DNA of 64,000 bases from Fictibacillus enclensis (GTDB taxonomy: Bacteria; Bacillota; Bacilli; Bacillales; Fictibacillaceae). Position numbers and translations under genes: made by a program. The notes below the pieces were generated by a model. It saw only the letters and a program-made list of their open reading frames with translations, was not told the origin of the DNA and did no database searches. Shown here in pieces: positions 18,657 to 27,818 of this stretch (its first letter is position 1; every line of letters begins with the position of its first letter). Where the stretch lies: NCBI RefSeq assembly GCF_001457035.1, contig NZ_KQ758619.1, forward strand, positions 310,001-374,000. Reading direction: 5' to 3'.

Positions 18657-19469
18657 ATGAATAAAGTATCCCGGTGGACATATGTTCCTCTTGCCTTGCT
18701 GGGGCTATTGTTTATTATCCCCTTTCTGATTATGCTGGGCGGTTCCTTTATTCCGATGAAAGTTCCCAGCGGCAACCCTTTTTTATGGATAACAGAGGAA
18801 CACGTTTCCCTCTCCAATTTTATGTACATTCTGGTCAATGCGAAGTTTACAAAATGGATCCTCAATTCCTTGATCATTACGATTATTCCGGTATTTTCTC
18901 AGATGTTTTTTGCCGCTGTGCTTGGGTATATCTTTGCGAAAAAGCAGTTTCCGGGCAAGGAATTTATCTTTTGGGTCATGATGGCAGTCATCATGCTTCC
19001 AAGCCAGCTGCTGATCATTCCAAGGTACATTATGTTCAGTGAATTTGGCTGGATCAACACATACTGGCCTCTGATTGTTCCGGAAATTTGGAGCATACTT
19101 GGTGTTTTCTTTGTGCGGCAGTACATGCAAACGTTGCCCAAAGACCTTGAGGAAGCGGCGCACATGGATGGCGCAAACGATTTTACCGTCTTCTTTAAAA
19201 TTATGCTTCCCATGTCAAAGCCGGTTATCGCAACGGTTGGGACCTTTGCTTTTATCTCCAACTGGAATGACCTTTTGACCCCGCTAATTTTTACAACAAG
19301 TGAAGATATGTTTCCGGTAACCGTAGGATTGGCTTCTCTTTTGACAAAGGAAGGAAACTTCGGGGTGGAGATGGCAGGCTCTGTGCTGTCCTTTATTCCA
19401 ACCTTCTTAATCTTTCTTTTCTTCCAGCGCTATTTTGTTAAAGGAATTGCGTTGTCCGGACTAAAGTAA
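18657..19469 (+). CDS. ABC sugar importer permease (MalG/UgpE type)
   Basis: A 270-residue permease with six membrane segments, pairing with the upstream one. The EAA loop reads EEAAHMDGANDFTVFFKIML at about residues 164-183. It ends in the usual hydrophobic helix and 'RYFVKGIALSGLK', typical of MalG/UgpE partners. AAAGGAGGTG precedes the ATG. The regulator gene starts 27 bases downstream, so all are probably in one transcript. Confidence 0.92.
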   Translation: MNKVSRWTYVPLALLGLLFIIPFLIMLGGSFIPMKVPSGNPFLWITEEHVSLSNFMYILVNAKFTKWILNSLIITIIPVFSQMFFAAVLGYIFAKKQFPGKEFIFWVMMAVIMLPSQLLIIPRYIMFSEFGWINTYWPLIVPEIWSILGVFFVRQYMQTLPKDLEEAAHMDGANDFTVFFKIMLPMSKPVIATVGTFAFISNWNDLLTPLIFTTSEDMFPVTVGLASLLTKEGNFGVEMAGSVLSFIPTFLIFLFFQRYFVKGIALSGLK

Positions 19470-19496
19470 AACTTTTCAGAGGATGGTAGACGTATT

Positions 19497-20918
19497 ATGA
19501 GCGAAAAAACAAACCGAGAGCAATTCAAAATAAAGTTTGACCAATTTGTTGATTCCATTAAACAGCAAATCAAGGATGGGGTATGGGCAGTGGGTGATTA
19601 CTTGCCGTCAGAGCTTACACTTGCCGAGCGATATGACCTGAGTAAAAACTCGGTCAGAAGAGGACTCGATCAGCTGGTGAGGGAAGGACTGATCGTAAAA
19701 AAATCAAGGGTCGGGAATATGGTAGCCGCTGCCATGCCATTTGAGCCACTGACGTTAAAGTTTGGCTATTATCCCAGCATTCAAAACGAAGCTGTGCTGA
19801 AGGAGCTGATTGCGAGGTTTGAAGAAAAATATCCATTGATCAAGGTGCAAACCATCAATCTTCCCTATAATCACTACAGCCAGACGGTCTATGATTTTTT
19901 TCAAAATGACATGGTGGACGTGGTTACGGTTAACTACAATGATTTTTTGGATTTAGAACCCTGCCACAACGAGGTGTTTGAGCCCCTGGCAGAAAATGAT
20001 GAAGTATACCCCTTTCTGAATAAAGGGTTTGCTGCACAAAACACTTATGTAAGACCCTTCCTGTTTTCACCGATCATTCTTTGCTACAATGTCAAACACT
20101 TTGAAGAGGCGGGAATTGCCCTGCCGGATAGCGGGTGGCAGTGGGAAGATGCCCTGGATGCGGCGGAGAGGCTCACTGGGGGAGATGAAGAAGCGATACG
20201 CTGCGGGTTCTATTTCCATCCTCTATCCCTGAATAGATGGCCCATTTTCCTCCTTCAGAATCAGGTGGTCTTTTCATGGGGCGAACACGGTGAAATCCAT
20301 TTTGATCATGCGCGTTTTATCCGCAGCATCAAGCAGTTTAAACATGTGGTGGAGCAGCAAAAAGCGGGGGTGAACTATCTGTCGGACAGCGACCAGGACA
20401 CGGAAGCACTGTTTAAGGCGGGAAAGGCGTCCATGATCATGTGCTCTTATTTCAGTTTGAATCAGATGACCGATTCAGCCATTGAATATGATATTGCTCC
20501 ACTTCCGTATTCTGGAGATGCGCGGACGATGCTCCTTATGATCGGGCTTGCAGTGAATAAGCAATCCATGAAGAAGGATGCCGCTAAGCTGCTGGTCGAC
20601 TTCCTGGGGTCTGAGGAAAGCCAGGAAAGAATCCGCAGGAATACGTTAAGCCTTCCTGCTGCCAAAAAAACAGCCGAAAAGACGGGCGGCGAATCCGTCA
20701 GTCTTCCTTCCCGCTTTAAAATGTTCCGTGAAATTGTCCCGAGTTTCCGTTTGTACAGTGACCTGGGATTGTCCTTTAAAGAACTGAAGGAAATTCGTGA
20801 TGAGCTTCGCCTTTATTTGTCTGGTCTGCTGGATGAAACGCTGCTCATAAAAAGAATAGAAACGAAGCTGTCGCGAGCTGTTCCATTAATGGCTGGTGAA
20901 AGGGGGAAAGAGCAATGA
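19497..20918 (+). CDS. GntR-type regulator fused to a solute-binding domain
   Basis: A 473-residue protein with a GntR winged-helix domain at residues ~1-80 (DYLPSELTLAERYDLSKNSV, then RRGLDQLVREGLIVKK). From about residue 85 to 450 it carries a complete family 1 extracellular solute-binding fold ('LKFGYYPSIQNEAVLKELI', 'FEEKYPLIKVQTINLPY', 'GKASMIMCSYFS', 'GLAVNKQS'). There is no signal peptide or membrane segment, so the binding domain must sense its ligand in the cytoplasm, replacing the usual UTRA or sugar-isomerase-like sensor. Its position behind a matching importer suggests that it senses the imported sugar and controls this operon. The ribosome binding site (AGAGGAT) is distant and weak. 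The stop overlaps the next start (ATGA). Confidence 0.82.
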   Translation: MSEKTNREQFKIKFDQFVDSIKQQIKDGVWAVGDYLPSELTLAERYDLSKNSVRRGLDQLVREGLIVKKSRVGNMVAAAMPFEPLTLKFGYYPSIQNEAVLKELIARFEEKYPLIKVQTINLPYNHYSQTVYDFFQNDMVDVVTVNYNDFLDLEPCHNEVFEPLAENDEVYPFLNKGFAAQNTYVRPFLFSPIILCYNVKHFEEAGIALPDSGWQWEDALDAAERLTGGDEEAIRCGFYFHPLSLNRWPIFLLQNQVVFSWGEHGEIHFDHARFIRSIKQFKHVVEQQKAGVNYLSDSDQDTEALFKAGKASMIMCSYFSLNQMTDSAIEYDIAPLPYSGDARTMLLMIGLAVNKQSMKKDAAKLLVDFLGSEESQERIRRNTLSLPAAKKTAEKTGGESVSLPSRFKMFREIVPSFRLYSDLGLSFKELKEIRDELRLYLSGLLDETLLIKRIETKLSRAVPLMAGERGKEQ

Positions 20919-21916
20919 AAAGTGTAGCGGCAAAGGAAGGAAAAATAACAATGATCGAGAGCGGAATCCCTAAGGTTCAAGATCATTATCTGCTGGTGAA
21001 AACCTCATATTCCGTCATCAGTACAGGAACTGAGCTGTCAGTGATCCGTTCCAGCCAAAACCGTACCGCTTATCTCGGGTACAGTGCTGCCGGAACGATT
21101 GTGGAATGCGGCGGTGATACGCAGCCATTTACAAAAGGTCAACTGGTCGCGTGCTATGGTGTTCCTTACGTCAGACACTCCGAATATTTGCTTGTTCCCA
21201 AAACACTTTGCAGCCCAGTCCCTGACAATGTACAGGCGAAGGAGGCAGCGTTTGCGGGAGTAGGTGCTATAGCCATTCATGCTCTTCGAATGGCCACTTT
21301 GCAATTTGGTGAATCTGTTGTCATCGCAGGGCTTGGTGTGCTTGGTCAGATTATCGCACAAATTTCGCATGCAAGCGCCTATGATGTCATTCCGTATGAG
21401 GTGAATGAGAGCCGGGCCCAATTGTTCCAATCGTGCACAGGTGTTGAAGTAGCCACATCAAATGAACAATTGAACAGACGCATTGAAAAAAAGACGAACG
21501 GCCTTGGCGCTGATGCTGTCCTGCTGTGTGCGGGGGGAGGCCACTCACCGCTTACGAATGAAAGTCTGGAATGGGTGAGAGACAAGGGGAAAATTGTAAT
21601 TGTCGGTGATGTTGAGCCCCATTTCAAACGAAGTCTCATGTTTGGCAAGGAAGCACAGATATTAATTTCACGGGCCGGTGGTCCTGGAAGATATGACCCG
21701 GTATATGAGAAAGCGGCAGTCGATTATCCTTATGCGTATGTCCGGTGGACAGAGGGCCGTAATATGGGGGAGTTCCTGAGGCTGCTGAGCGAAAAACGTA
21801 TTCAGGTGAATGCCTATTTTCAGGAATCGGTCCTTTTCGACAATATTTCAGAAGCGTATGAGGAACTGCAGCAGGAAAACACAAGTGTACTTACTAAGGT
21901 GATTGAATATAACTGA
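20915..21916 (+). CDS. Zinc-type medium-chain dehydrogenase-like protein
   Basis: A 333-residue medium-chain dehydrogenase/reductase. The N-terminal GroES-like half contains VISTGTELSVI and LGYSAAGTIVECG; the Rossmann half has the nucleotide motif GLGVLGQIIAQ at about residues 141-151. The early 'ISTGTELS' motif is shared with dehydrogenases (BchC-like, and those fused to Gfo/Idh oxidoreductases) found in sugar clusters. The usual Cys-rich structural zinc loop is absent. It overlaps the GntR-fusion gene by 4 bases, so it belongs to the importer operon, where it may oxidise or reduce the imported sugar. The substrate is not known. Confidence 0.8.
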   Translation: MKSVAAKEGKITMIESGIPKVQDHYLLVKTSYSVISTGTELSVIRSSQNRTAYLGYSAAGTIVECGGDTQPFTKGQLVACYGVPYVRHSEYLLVPKTLCSPVPDNVQAKEAAFAGVGAIAIHALRMATLQFGESVVIAGLGVLGQIIAQISHASAYDVIPYEVNESRAQLFQSCTGVEVATSNEQLNRRIEKKTNGLGADAVLLCAGGGHSPLTNESLEWVRDKGKIVIVGDVEPHFKRSLMFGKEAQILISRAGGPGRYDPVYEKAAVDYPYAYVRWTEGRNMGEFLRLLSEKRIQVNAYFQESVLFDNISEAYEELQQENTSVLTKVIEYN

Positions 21917-21935
21917 AAACGGAGGTGAAAAAGCA

Positions 21936-23267
21936 ATGTCAGGGCAAATCTTTATCGGGGTGATTGCACCGAGTGTTATTGCCCGGAGAATTCAAAGAGT
22001 GATCAAGGGGTTCCCGACATTCACGCTCGTATTGCAAGTCTCCGAGGATATGTCGGATGTCGTCACTCTCACCAAGGAGTTAGGAGATAAAGTGGACGTT
22101 CTGCTATTTTCAAGCTATGAGGTTTATAAGCTGGTGAAGAACCATATCGATTTTGAGGTGCCCGCGCATTATATCCCTTTAAAAGCTTCAGGGCTTTACA
22201 GCGCACTCTACCGGCTGATGAGAAAACATACTGAGGTTAAAGGGATCTCTGTAGACACATTATCCGTCCGTGATGTGAGCCTTGTCCTTTCGGAAGTTGA
22301 AGAGGAGATCGCAGTCATTCCCGTCCAAGAGGAAAGGGTGTTCCAGACCACCTCCCAAATTCTCAAAAGGCATCAGCAGTATTTTATTGAGGGGAAATCA
22401 CAAGGAGCGCTGACGGGAAGTAAAGAAATCGCTGAAGATCTTGAAAGGCTGGGTGTTCCCAATCAATGGATTACGCCGACTGAGCAGGACATAATCAACG
22501 CCATGGAACGTGCATTGCTGTCATGCAAAAAGAGGCAGAATAAAGACTCGCAAATCGTAATGGGCCGGATCAGAATCGTCCCCTGCTTCGAGGAGAAATG
22601 TGAGCTGGACGGCCACCGCATCCAAAAGAAAAAATCCCACATCCGTCAATTGATCTGCGACTATTCAGCGGCACTTGAAGCTCATCTCATGAGTGTTGGA
22701 GAGGATGAGTTTTTACTCGTCACCACCAGAGGCATTTTCGAACGCGTATCCGAAGGCTATAAAAGTATTCCGCTTCTTCAGTCTTTAAAAGACGATATGG
22801 AGCTTTCTCTTTCGGTAGGCATTGGATTTGGATTATCAGCCAAGGATGCTGGGAATCACGCCTGGATTGCGCTGCGCCAGTCCATGCAATTTGGCAGTAA
22901 CCAGTGCTTCATTGTCCGCGAAGATAAAAGTGTGGTCGGGCCGGTGGAGATGTCCAATCCTTTAATCTACAGCTTATCGGTGACTGATTCTATACTCCTT
23001 CTGAAGGCTGAAAAAACAGGCATGACCGCCGCTTATCTTGGTAAAATGCTTGCCCAGATTAAACGCAGTGAGCGTATTACCTACACCGCACAAGAAATTG
23101 CGGATATCCTTGGGGTCACCATAAGAAGCGCACACCGCATTCTTTTACAATGTCTGGATGCGGGGCTGATTCAAATCGTAGGGGAAGAAAAACTGGCATC
23201 CAAAGGGCGGCCAAGACAAATCTACTCCTTTCATTTTATCGAGGATTATTTGTCGGGAAAAGGGTAA
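21936..23267 (+). CDS. Transcriptional regulator with GGDEF-like core and C-terminal helix-turn-helix
   Basis: A 443-residue protein not clearly assignable to a named family. Residues ~1-110 look like an alpha/beta sensor ('SGQIFIGVIAPSVIARRIQ', 'VDVLLFSSYEVYKLV'), similar to the PrpR-type receptor fold. A middle segment with LSVGIGFGLSAKDAGNHAWI resembles the degenerate cyclase fold of CdaR-type regulators. The last ~90 residues contain a winged helix: TAQEIADILGVTIRSAHRI followed by LLQCLDAGLIQIVG. The ATG at 21936 is chosen because GGAGGTG lies eight bases upstream. It lies in the importer operon and probably gives a second layer of control. It could alternatively be grouped with YtrA-like regulators. 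Confidence 0.6.
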   Translation: MSGQIFIGVIAPSVIARRIQRVIKGFPTFTLVLQVSEDMSDVVTLTKELGDKVDVLLFSSYEVYKLVKNHIDFEVPAHYIPLKASGLYSALYRLMRKHTEVKGISVDTLSVRDVSLVLSEVEEEIAVIPVQEERVFQTTSQILKRHQQYFIEGKSQGALTGSKEIAEDLERLGVPNQWITPTEQDIINAMERALLSCKKRQNKDSQIVMGRIRIVPCFEEKCELDGHRIQKKKSHIRQLICDYSAALEAHLMSVGEDEFLLVTTRGIFERVSEGYKSIPLLQSLKDDMELSLSVGIGFGLSAKDAGNHAWIALRQSMQFGSNQCFIVREDKSVVGPVEMSNPLIYSLSVTDSILLLKAEKTGMTAAYLGKMLAQIKRSERITYTAQEIADILGVTIRSAHRILLQCLDAGLIQIVGEEKLASKGRPRQIYSFHFIEDYLSGKG

Positions 23268-23286
23268 TGAAAGGGAGAAAGGAGTG

Positions 23287-24087
23287 ATGAAGGTGTCGAT
23301 GGCGATGATGACCTATAACATAAGGGTTGCTGGCCCGCATGATACAGGAGAACATGCCTGGAGGGAGCGGCGGTCCGTCATGAAAAAGGTGCTGGAGAAG
23401 TATTCACCGGATGTGCTATGCACCCAGGAAGGAACATATGACCAGCTTTCGGGGCTGGAGGAGGATCTGCCGGATTATCGATACATAGGCCTTGGACGGG
23501 AAGGCGGATCAAATGGTGAATTTATGGCGATTTTTTATAAGAATAGCGTGTATAGAGTGGCGGCATACGACCATTTTTGGCTGTCTGAAACACCGGAAGT
23601 GATCGGATCGGTTTCCTGGGGGAGTGCCTGTACGCGAATGGCAACTTGGGTTCTTCTTGAACACAGGGGCACCAGGGAGTCCTTTTACGTGTTGAACACC
23701 CATCTGGATCATATCTCTGAGGACGCACGCCGAAATGCCGCTCATTTGTTGCTGGAAAGAGCAGCTACCCTTTCTGAACAAGCTCCCTTGGTGCTGACTG
23801 GCGATTTTAACAGCTCTCCCGACAGTCAAACTTACGGTATATTAACAGAGAACAGTATATTTATGGACACGTGGGCCGAAGCAGAAGAAAAAAAGGGAGC
23901 CGGTCTTGGGACATTTACAGACTATACGGATGAAAGTGGTGGAGGAGAAGAAAACCGGATCGACTGGGTGCTCGTCACCAACCATTGGAGAGTGAAAAAT
24001 GCCGAGATTGTGGACGGCAGAATCAATGGAAGGTTTGCAAGTGATCATCACCCATTGTTTGTGAACCTGGAACAGCAAAAGGCTTGA
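23287..24087 (+). CDS. Endonuclease/exonuclease/phosphatase-family hydrolase
   Basis: A 266-residue metal-dependent hydrolase of the EEP fold: MMTYNIRV at the start, DVLCTQEGT with the metal-binding glutamate, 'NTHLDH' in the middle, TGDFNSSPDS, and the C-terminal SDHHPLFV catalytic histidine. Family members cleave phosphodiester or phosphomonoester bonds in nucleic acids, lipids or sugars; the many sugar-locus copies have no defined substrate. The start is uncertain: several ATG codons lie close together, and the one at 23287 fits AAAGGGAG nine bases upstream. It is the last gene of the importer operon, 19 bases behind the regulator, and a hairpin follows it. Confidence 0.85.
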   Translation: MKVSMAMMTYNIRVAGPHDTGEHAWRERRSVMKKVLEKYSPDVLCTQEGTYDQLSGLEEDLPDYRYIGLGREGGSNGEFMAIFYKNSVYRVAAYDHFWLSETPEVIGSVSWGSACTRMATWVLLEHRGTRESFYVLNTHLDHISEDARRNAAHLLLERAATLSEQAPLVLTGDFNSSPDSQTYGILTENSIFMDTWAEAEEKKGAGLGTFTDYTDESGGGEENRIDWVLVTNHWRVKNAEIVDGRINGRFASDHHPLFVNLEQQKA

Positions 24088-24116
24088 GCGGCTTGGGGCC
24101 GCTTAGGCTTTTTTAT
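24074..24116 (+). terminator. Rho-independent terminator at the end of the sugar operon
   Basis: AAAAGGCTTGAGCGGC pairs imperfectly with GGCCGCTTAGGCTTTTTT; the stem begins inside the last codons of the hydrolase gene and ends in six T residues. Confidence 0.75.
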
Positions 24117-24225
24117 GTGAAAAAAATCTAATGAATTTCGAGGCACGTAATTCGCTATCCCATTTTCTTTCAGGTAATATGGGGTTTATCGGACTAATTT
24201 AGAAAGGAAATGAGGGTCAAAATAG

Positions 24226-25629
24226 ATGGAAACTACAAGTTACAAACAGTCTACCATTGTCACACTCCTTCTTGCGGGATCGTTCATCGCGATTCTCAAC
24301 CAAACGCTCATGATTACGGCGATTCCTCCGGTCATGGCGGAAATGCATATTACAGCGAACAGTGCGCAATGGCTGACTACCGTATTTATGCTCGTGAACG
24401 GAATTATGATCCCTGTCAGCGCTTTTTTATTGCAGCGTTTTACAACCAGACAGTTGTTTATTACGGCAATGAGCGTTTTTGCTTTTGGCACACTGGTGGC
24501 AGGTATGGCTCCCAATTTTGAAATGCTGCTGTTGGGAAGGGTTATCCAGTCGAGCGGAGCCGGTGTGATGCTGCCGCTCATGCAGACGGTATTTTTAATG
24601 ATTTTCCCGGTCAATAAGCGCGGTGCGGCGATGGGACTGATTGGTCTCGTCATTTCGTTTGCGCCGGCAATCGGCCCTGCGTTATCCGGCTGGGTTACCT
24701 CCCATTATTCATGGCGGGTCTTATTCTTCATCATTTTGCCAATCGCACTGATCGATATCGTTGTGGCTTATTTTGCTTTGAAAAATGTGACCGAAGTGAC
24801 GAAGCCGCAAGTGGATGTCCTGTCGATTGTTCTATCCTCGCTCGGCTTTGGCGGTTTGCTGTACGGATTTACAAGTGCAGGGAATAACGGCTGGTCGGCA
24901 CAAATGACGATCATATCACTCGCTTTGGGGGCGCTTGCTCTCGTGTTGTTCATCACACGTCAGCTGCGAATGAATCATCCCATGCTGGAATTCAGAGTGT
25001 TTACGAAAGGGATTTTCCCTTTTACGGTAATGATTGGAGCGATCACGTTCATGGGGCTGATCGGTTCGGAAACGATCATTCCATTGTTCATGCAAAATAT
25101 GAGGGGATTCTCTGCGTTTGAGGCAGGTCTTGCCCTGCTGCCGGGCGCTTTGATCTCAGGGCTGATGTCTCCGATTACGGGGAGGGTTTTTGACCGGATC
25201 GGTGCCCGCTGGCTGGCATTTACCGGCCTGGTAATCATCACCGCATCCTCTCTCGGACTGTCCTTTTTGAGTCCTTCCACTTCATTTATGTACATCACGG
25301 TGTTATACAGTGTGCGGATGTTTGGCTTATCAATGGTCATGATGCCGGCTTCCACAGCAGGACTGAATCAGCTGCCAAAACGGCTAATCCCGCATGGAGC
25401 AGCCATGGATAATACGATGCGGATGATCGCGGCTTCGGTCGGAACGGCGATCCTTGTTACCGTCATGACCACTACCCAGTCCAATGCGGCACCAGGTGTG
25501 AAGCATGCCGACATTTATGGCGCCAACATGGCCTTTATGGTCATTTCCGCGCTTTCCCTGATCGCGCTCGCTCTGACGTTCTTGATTAAGGACCGAAGCA
25601 TGGCAGAAGAGCCGATTGAGGAGAGATAA
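24226..25629 (+). CDS. MFS drug:proton antiporter, DHA2 (EmrB/QacA) family
   Basis: A 467-residue major-facilitator exporter with at least twelve membrane segments, possibly fourteen. It carries the DHA2 signatures 'LNQTLMITAIPPVMAEM' in helix 1 and 'GRVIQSSGAGVMLPLMQTV' in helix 4, and the antiporter-type motif C 'AIGPALSGW' in helix 5. GAGGG lies nine bases upstream of the ATG. The closest Bacillus relatives are LmrB/MdtP-like pumps. Transcribed alone between two terminators; no regulator is adjacent. The substrate is unknown. Confidence 0.9.
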   Translation: METTSYKQSTIVTLLLAGSFIAILNQTLMITAIPPVMAEMHITANSAQWLTTVFMLVNGIMIPVSAFLLQRFTTRQLFITAMSVFAFGTLVAGMAPNFEMLLLGRVIQSSGAGVMLPLMQTVFLMIFPVNKRGAAMGLIGLVISFAPAIGPALSGWVTSHYSWRVLFFIILPIALIDIVVAYFALKNVTEVTKPQVDVLSIVLSSLGFGGLLYGFTSAGNNGWSAQMTIISLALGALALVLFITRQLRMNHPMLEFRVFTKGIFPFTVMIGAITFMGLIGSETIIPLFMQNMRGFSAFEAGLALLPGALISGLMSPITGRVFDRIGARWLAFTGLVIITASSLGLSFLSPSTSFMYITVLYSVRMFGLSMVMMPASTAGLNQLPKRLIPHGAAMDNTMRMIAASVGTAILVTVMTTTQSNAAPGVKHADIYGANMAFMVISALSLIALALTFLIKDRSMAEEPIEER

Positions 25630-25633
25630 TCAA

Positions 25634-25671
25634 CAAAAGCGTATGACCCACCAGGGCCGTACGCTTTTCTT
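25634..25671 (+). terminator. Terminator after the MFS gene
   Basis: AAAAGCGTA pairs with TACGCTTTT around a loop (GCGTATGACCC...GGGCCGTACGC), just after the stop. Confidence 0.75.
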
Positions 25672-25919
25672 ATTTTCGAGAAAATTTGATAAAAAAACGA
25701 ATGATAAACACGGTGAACAGAACCAGGCAGACCACGATGGAAATGGGCAAATATTGAGTGATTACATCTTCAGGACCTGTGTTGTAATACGTATATGCCT
25801 TTTTCAATTTTTTCCTAATTATACCATTTTAGCTGATTTAATAAAGCATATTTTAAAAGACCAACTCTTTCATGCTATGATAAACGGTGGATAACATAGA
25901 GCAGTCAGGAGGGGTACCC

Positions 25920-26648
25920 ATTAGTGTATTAATCAATGAAAACCGCATGCACAGCAAACAGTTAAACCGAGATATCGAGGTGAAATGGCTGTTTTCGGAC
26001 CAGCTGCAGGAAGGGGATGTGCAGCTTCTCTTCGTGCAGGACGGGTATTATTACATGAAGCTTGGAGGGCTTCAGGAAACGTTTGAAAAGTTACTGGAGG
26101 AAAAGCCAGAGCTGGCGTCCAACCTTGTGATGATTACCGTGAGTCCGGGTTCTCCATCACAGCGGCGGGAGGTTTACCATCCCAAGGGGGAGCACTTTAA
26201 CGATTTCACCGAATTCTTTTATGAGGAAGTGCTTCCTGATGTACAGCAAAAGCTCAAAGCCATCAATATGAATGTGGTGAAGATGGGCTTGATGGGCGAT
26301 TCTCTGGCCGGGGTTATTTCGTTATACCTTGCCATGAGAAAACCTGAACGCTGGTCACACCTTCTGTTGCAGTCTTCAGCATTTAATGAAGAAATGGCAG
26401 AGGAAGCACACCGGCAGATCGGGCAGCCGGACTGGAAAATCTATCAGGTCGTCGGTGAGCGGGAAAACAACTTCAAGTCACCGGTCACGGGAGAGATTGC
26501 CCATATCTATGACGGAAATCAGCGCATGATGGAGGTTTTTGAAGAGAAGGAGCTTTCCCTCGATTATCATGTCGAGGATGAGGAACACAGGTGGGTTTTC
26601 TGGAAGGAGGACCTTCCGAGGGCACTGTGTTTCTTTTTAAAAAGTTAA
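25920..26648 (+). CDS. Putative esterase (alpha/beta hydrolase, esterase D type), likely ATT start
   Basis: A protein of about 242 residues with an alpha/beta-hydrolase fold of the enterochelin-esterase/esterase D type. The nucleophile elbow is GLMGDSLAGVISLYLA, with Ser in G-D-S-L-A, and the candidate acid/base residues follow in 'YQVVGE' and 'EDEEHRWVFW'. AGGAGGGG at 25907-25914 points to an ATT codon at 25920, giving MSVLINENRM; a GTG at 25887 is in frame but has no good ribosome binding site and would place the strong site inside the gene. An ATG further in (at about 25950) would lose conserved residues. Substrate unknown; stands alone with its own terminator. Confidence 0.75.
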   Translation: MSVLINENRMHSKQLNRDIEVKWLFSDQLQEGDVQLLFVQDGYYYMKLGGLQETFEKLLEEKPELASNLVMITVSPGSPSQRREVYHPKGEHFNDFTEFFYEEVLPDVQQKLKAINMNVVKMGLMGDSLAGVISLYLAMRKPERWSHLLLQSSAFNEEMAEEAHRQIGQPDWKIYQVVGERENNFKSPVTGEIAHIYDGNQRMMEVFEEKELSLDYHVEDEEHRWVFWKEDLPRALCFFLKS

Positions 26649-26652
26649 ATTT

Positions 26653-26692
26653 CTAAGCCAGGTATCGTATGAAGCGGTGCCTGGCTTTTTTT
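26653..26692 (+). terminator. Terminator after the esterase gene
   Basis: AAGCCAGG pairs with CCTGGCTT across a loop and is followed by seven T residues. Confidence 0.85.
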
Positions 26693-26800
26693 ATGAATTA
26701 TGGACGGATTTATGTCGTTTTTTTACAGGATGGCGCATTATATCATGAAAGTATGGAAGGAATATTATCTCTAATTTAAAACTAAAAATGAGGTGAAACC

Positions 26801-27817
26801 ATGAACACCATGCAGGAACTGGAAGAAGTGATGACAAAGCCGTCAGAGCGGCTGATTGAAGATATCAAGCAGATTAATGGAGATATTATGATTTTAGGAA
26901 TCGGAGGGAAGATGGGGCCGTCGATGGCGAAGCTTGCCAAACGGGCCATTGACGCAGGAAATCTATCAAAGCGCTTGATCGGTGTCTCGCGCTTTTCCTC
27001 GGGAACGCTTCGAACCGAACTGGAGGAGGCGGGAATTGAAACCATCAGTGCAGATCTGTTGAGAGAAGAGGATTTGCAAAGGCTGCCTGACGCGGAGAAC
27101 ATGATTTACATGGCAGGCCATAAATTCGGCACAACCGGCAATGAACAGTACACGTGGGCGATGAATACGTATTTGCCCGGCCGTGTGGCGGAGCGGTTTC
27201 CCAATGCACGTCATGTGGTATTTTCCACTGGAAATGTATATCCCCTTGTTCCCTTGGCGCAGGGAGGGTGCGATGAAACACATCCGGTCCATCCTGTTGG
27301 TGAGTACGCGCAGTCCTGTCTTGGCAGAGAACGAATTTACTCCTACTTCTCCCGCAAGAATGGCACACCGGTTACGTTGTTTCGGCTGAACTATGCCATT
27401 GATATGAAATACGGAGTTCTATTGGAAATTGCCAAACAGGTGTATCAAGAAAAGCCGGTCGATGTGAGGATGGGTCATGTGAACGTGATTTGGCAGGGAG
27501 ACGCTAACGAATATGCGCTTCGTTCATTGCTTCTGAGTGAAAGCCCACCTGCTGTGCTGAACATTACGGGTCCTGAAACGGTGTCCATCCGCTGGCTGGC
27601 ACAGCAATTTGCAGCACGGTTCAACAAGCCGGTCACCTTTGTCGGAGAAGAGCAGCCAACAGCTCTGCTAAATAATTCTTCCAAGGCGCATCACTTATTT
27701 GGATATCCTTCTGTGTCTTTAAATACTATGATCGCCTGGACCGCCGATTGGATAAAGGGGGACGGTCAGACAATTGATAAACCAACCCATTTTCAGGAAA
27801 GGCAGGGAGCATTTTAA
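26801..27817 (+). CDS. NAD(P)-dependent epimerase/dehydratase-family protein
   Basis: A 338-residue extended short-chain dehydrogenase. The nucleotide-binding loop is GIGGKMGPSMAKLA at about residues 34-47, then 'ENMIYMAG' and 'HVVFSTGNVYP', where a Ser/Thr of the active site lies. The usual Tyr-x3-Lys motif appears as Tyr-Ala-Gln-Ser-Cys, so the catalytic lysine is replaced by Cys. GAGGTG precedes the ATG by five bases. The next gene, a dihydrodipicolinate synthase-family aldolase/lyase, starts one base after its stop, so the two form an operon that probably converts a sugar acid or related 2-keto acid. The substrate is unknown. Confidence 0.82.
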   Translation: MNTMQELEEVMTKPSERLIEDIKQINGDIMILGIGGKMGPSMAKLAKRAIDAGNLSKRLIGVSRFSSGTLRTELEEAGIETISADLLREEDLQRLPDAENMIYMAGHKFGTTGNEQYTWAMNTYLPGRVAERFPNARHVVFSTGNVYPLVPLAQGGCDETHPVHPVGEYAQSCLGRERIYSYFSRKNGTPVTLFRLNYAIDMKYGVLLEIAKQVYQEKPVDVRMGHVNVIWQGDANEYALRSLLLSESPPAVLNITGPETVSIRWLAQQFAARFNKPVTFVGEEQPTALLNNSSKAHHLFGYPSVSLNTMIAWTADWIKGDGQTIDKPTHFQERQGAF

Positions 27818-27818
27818 T

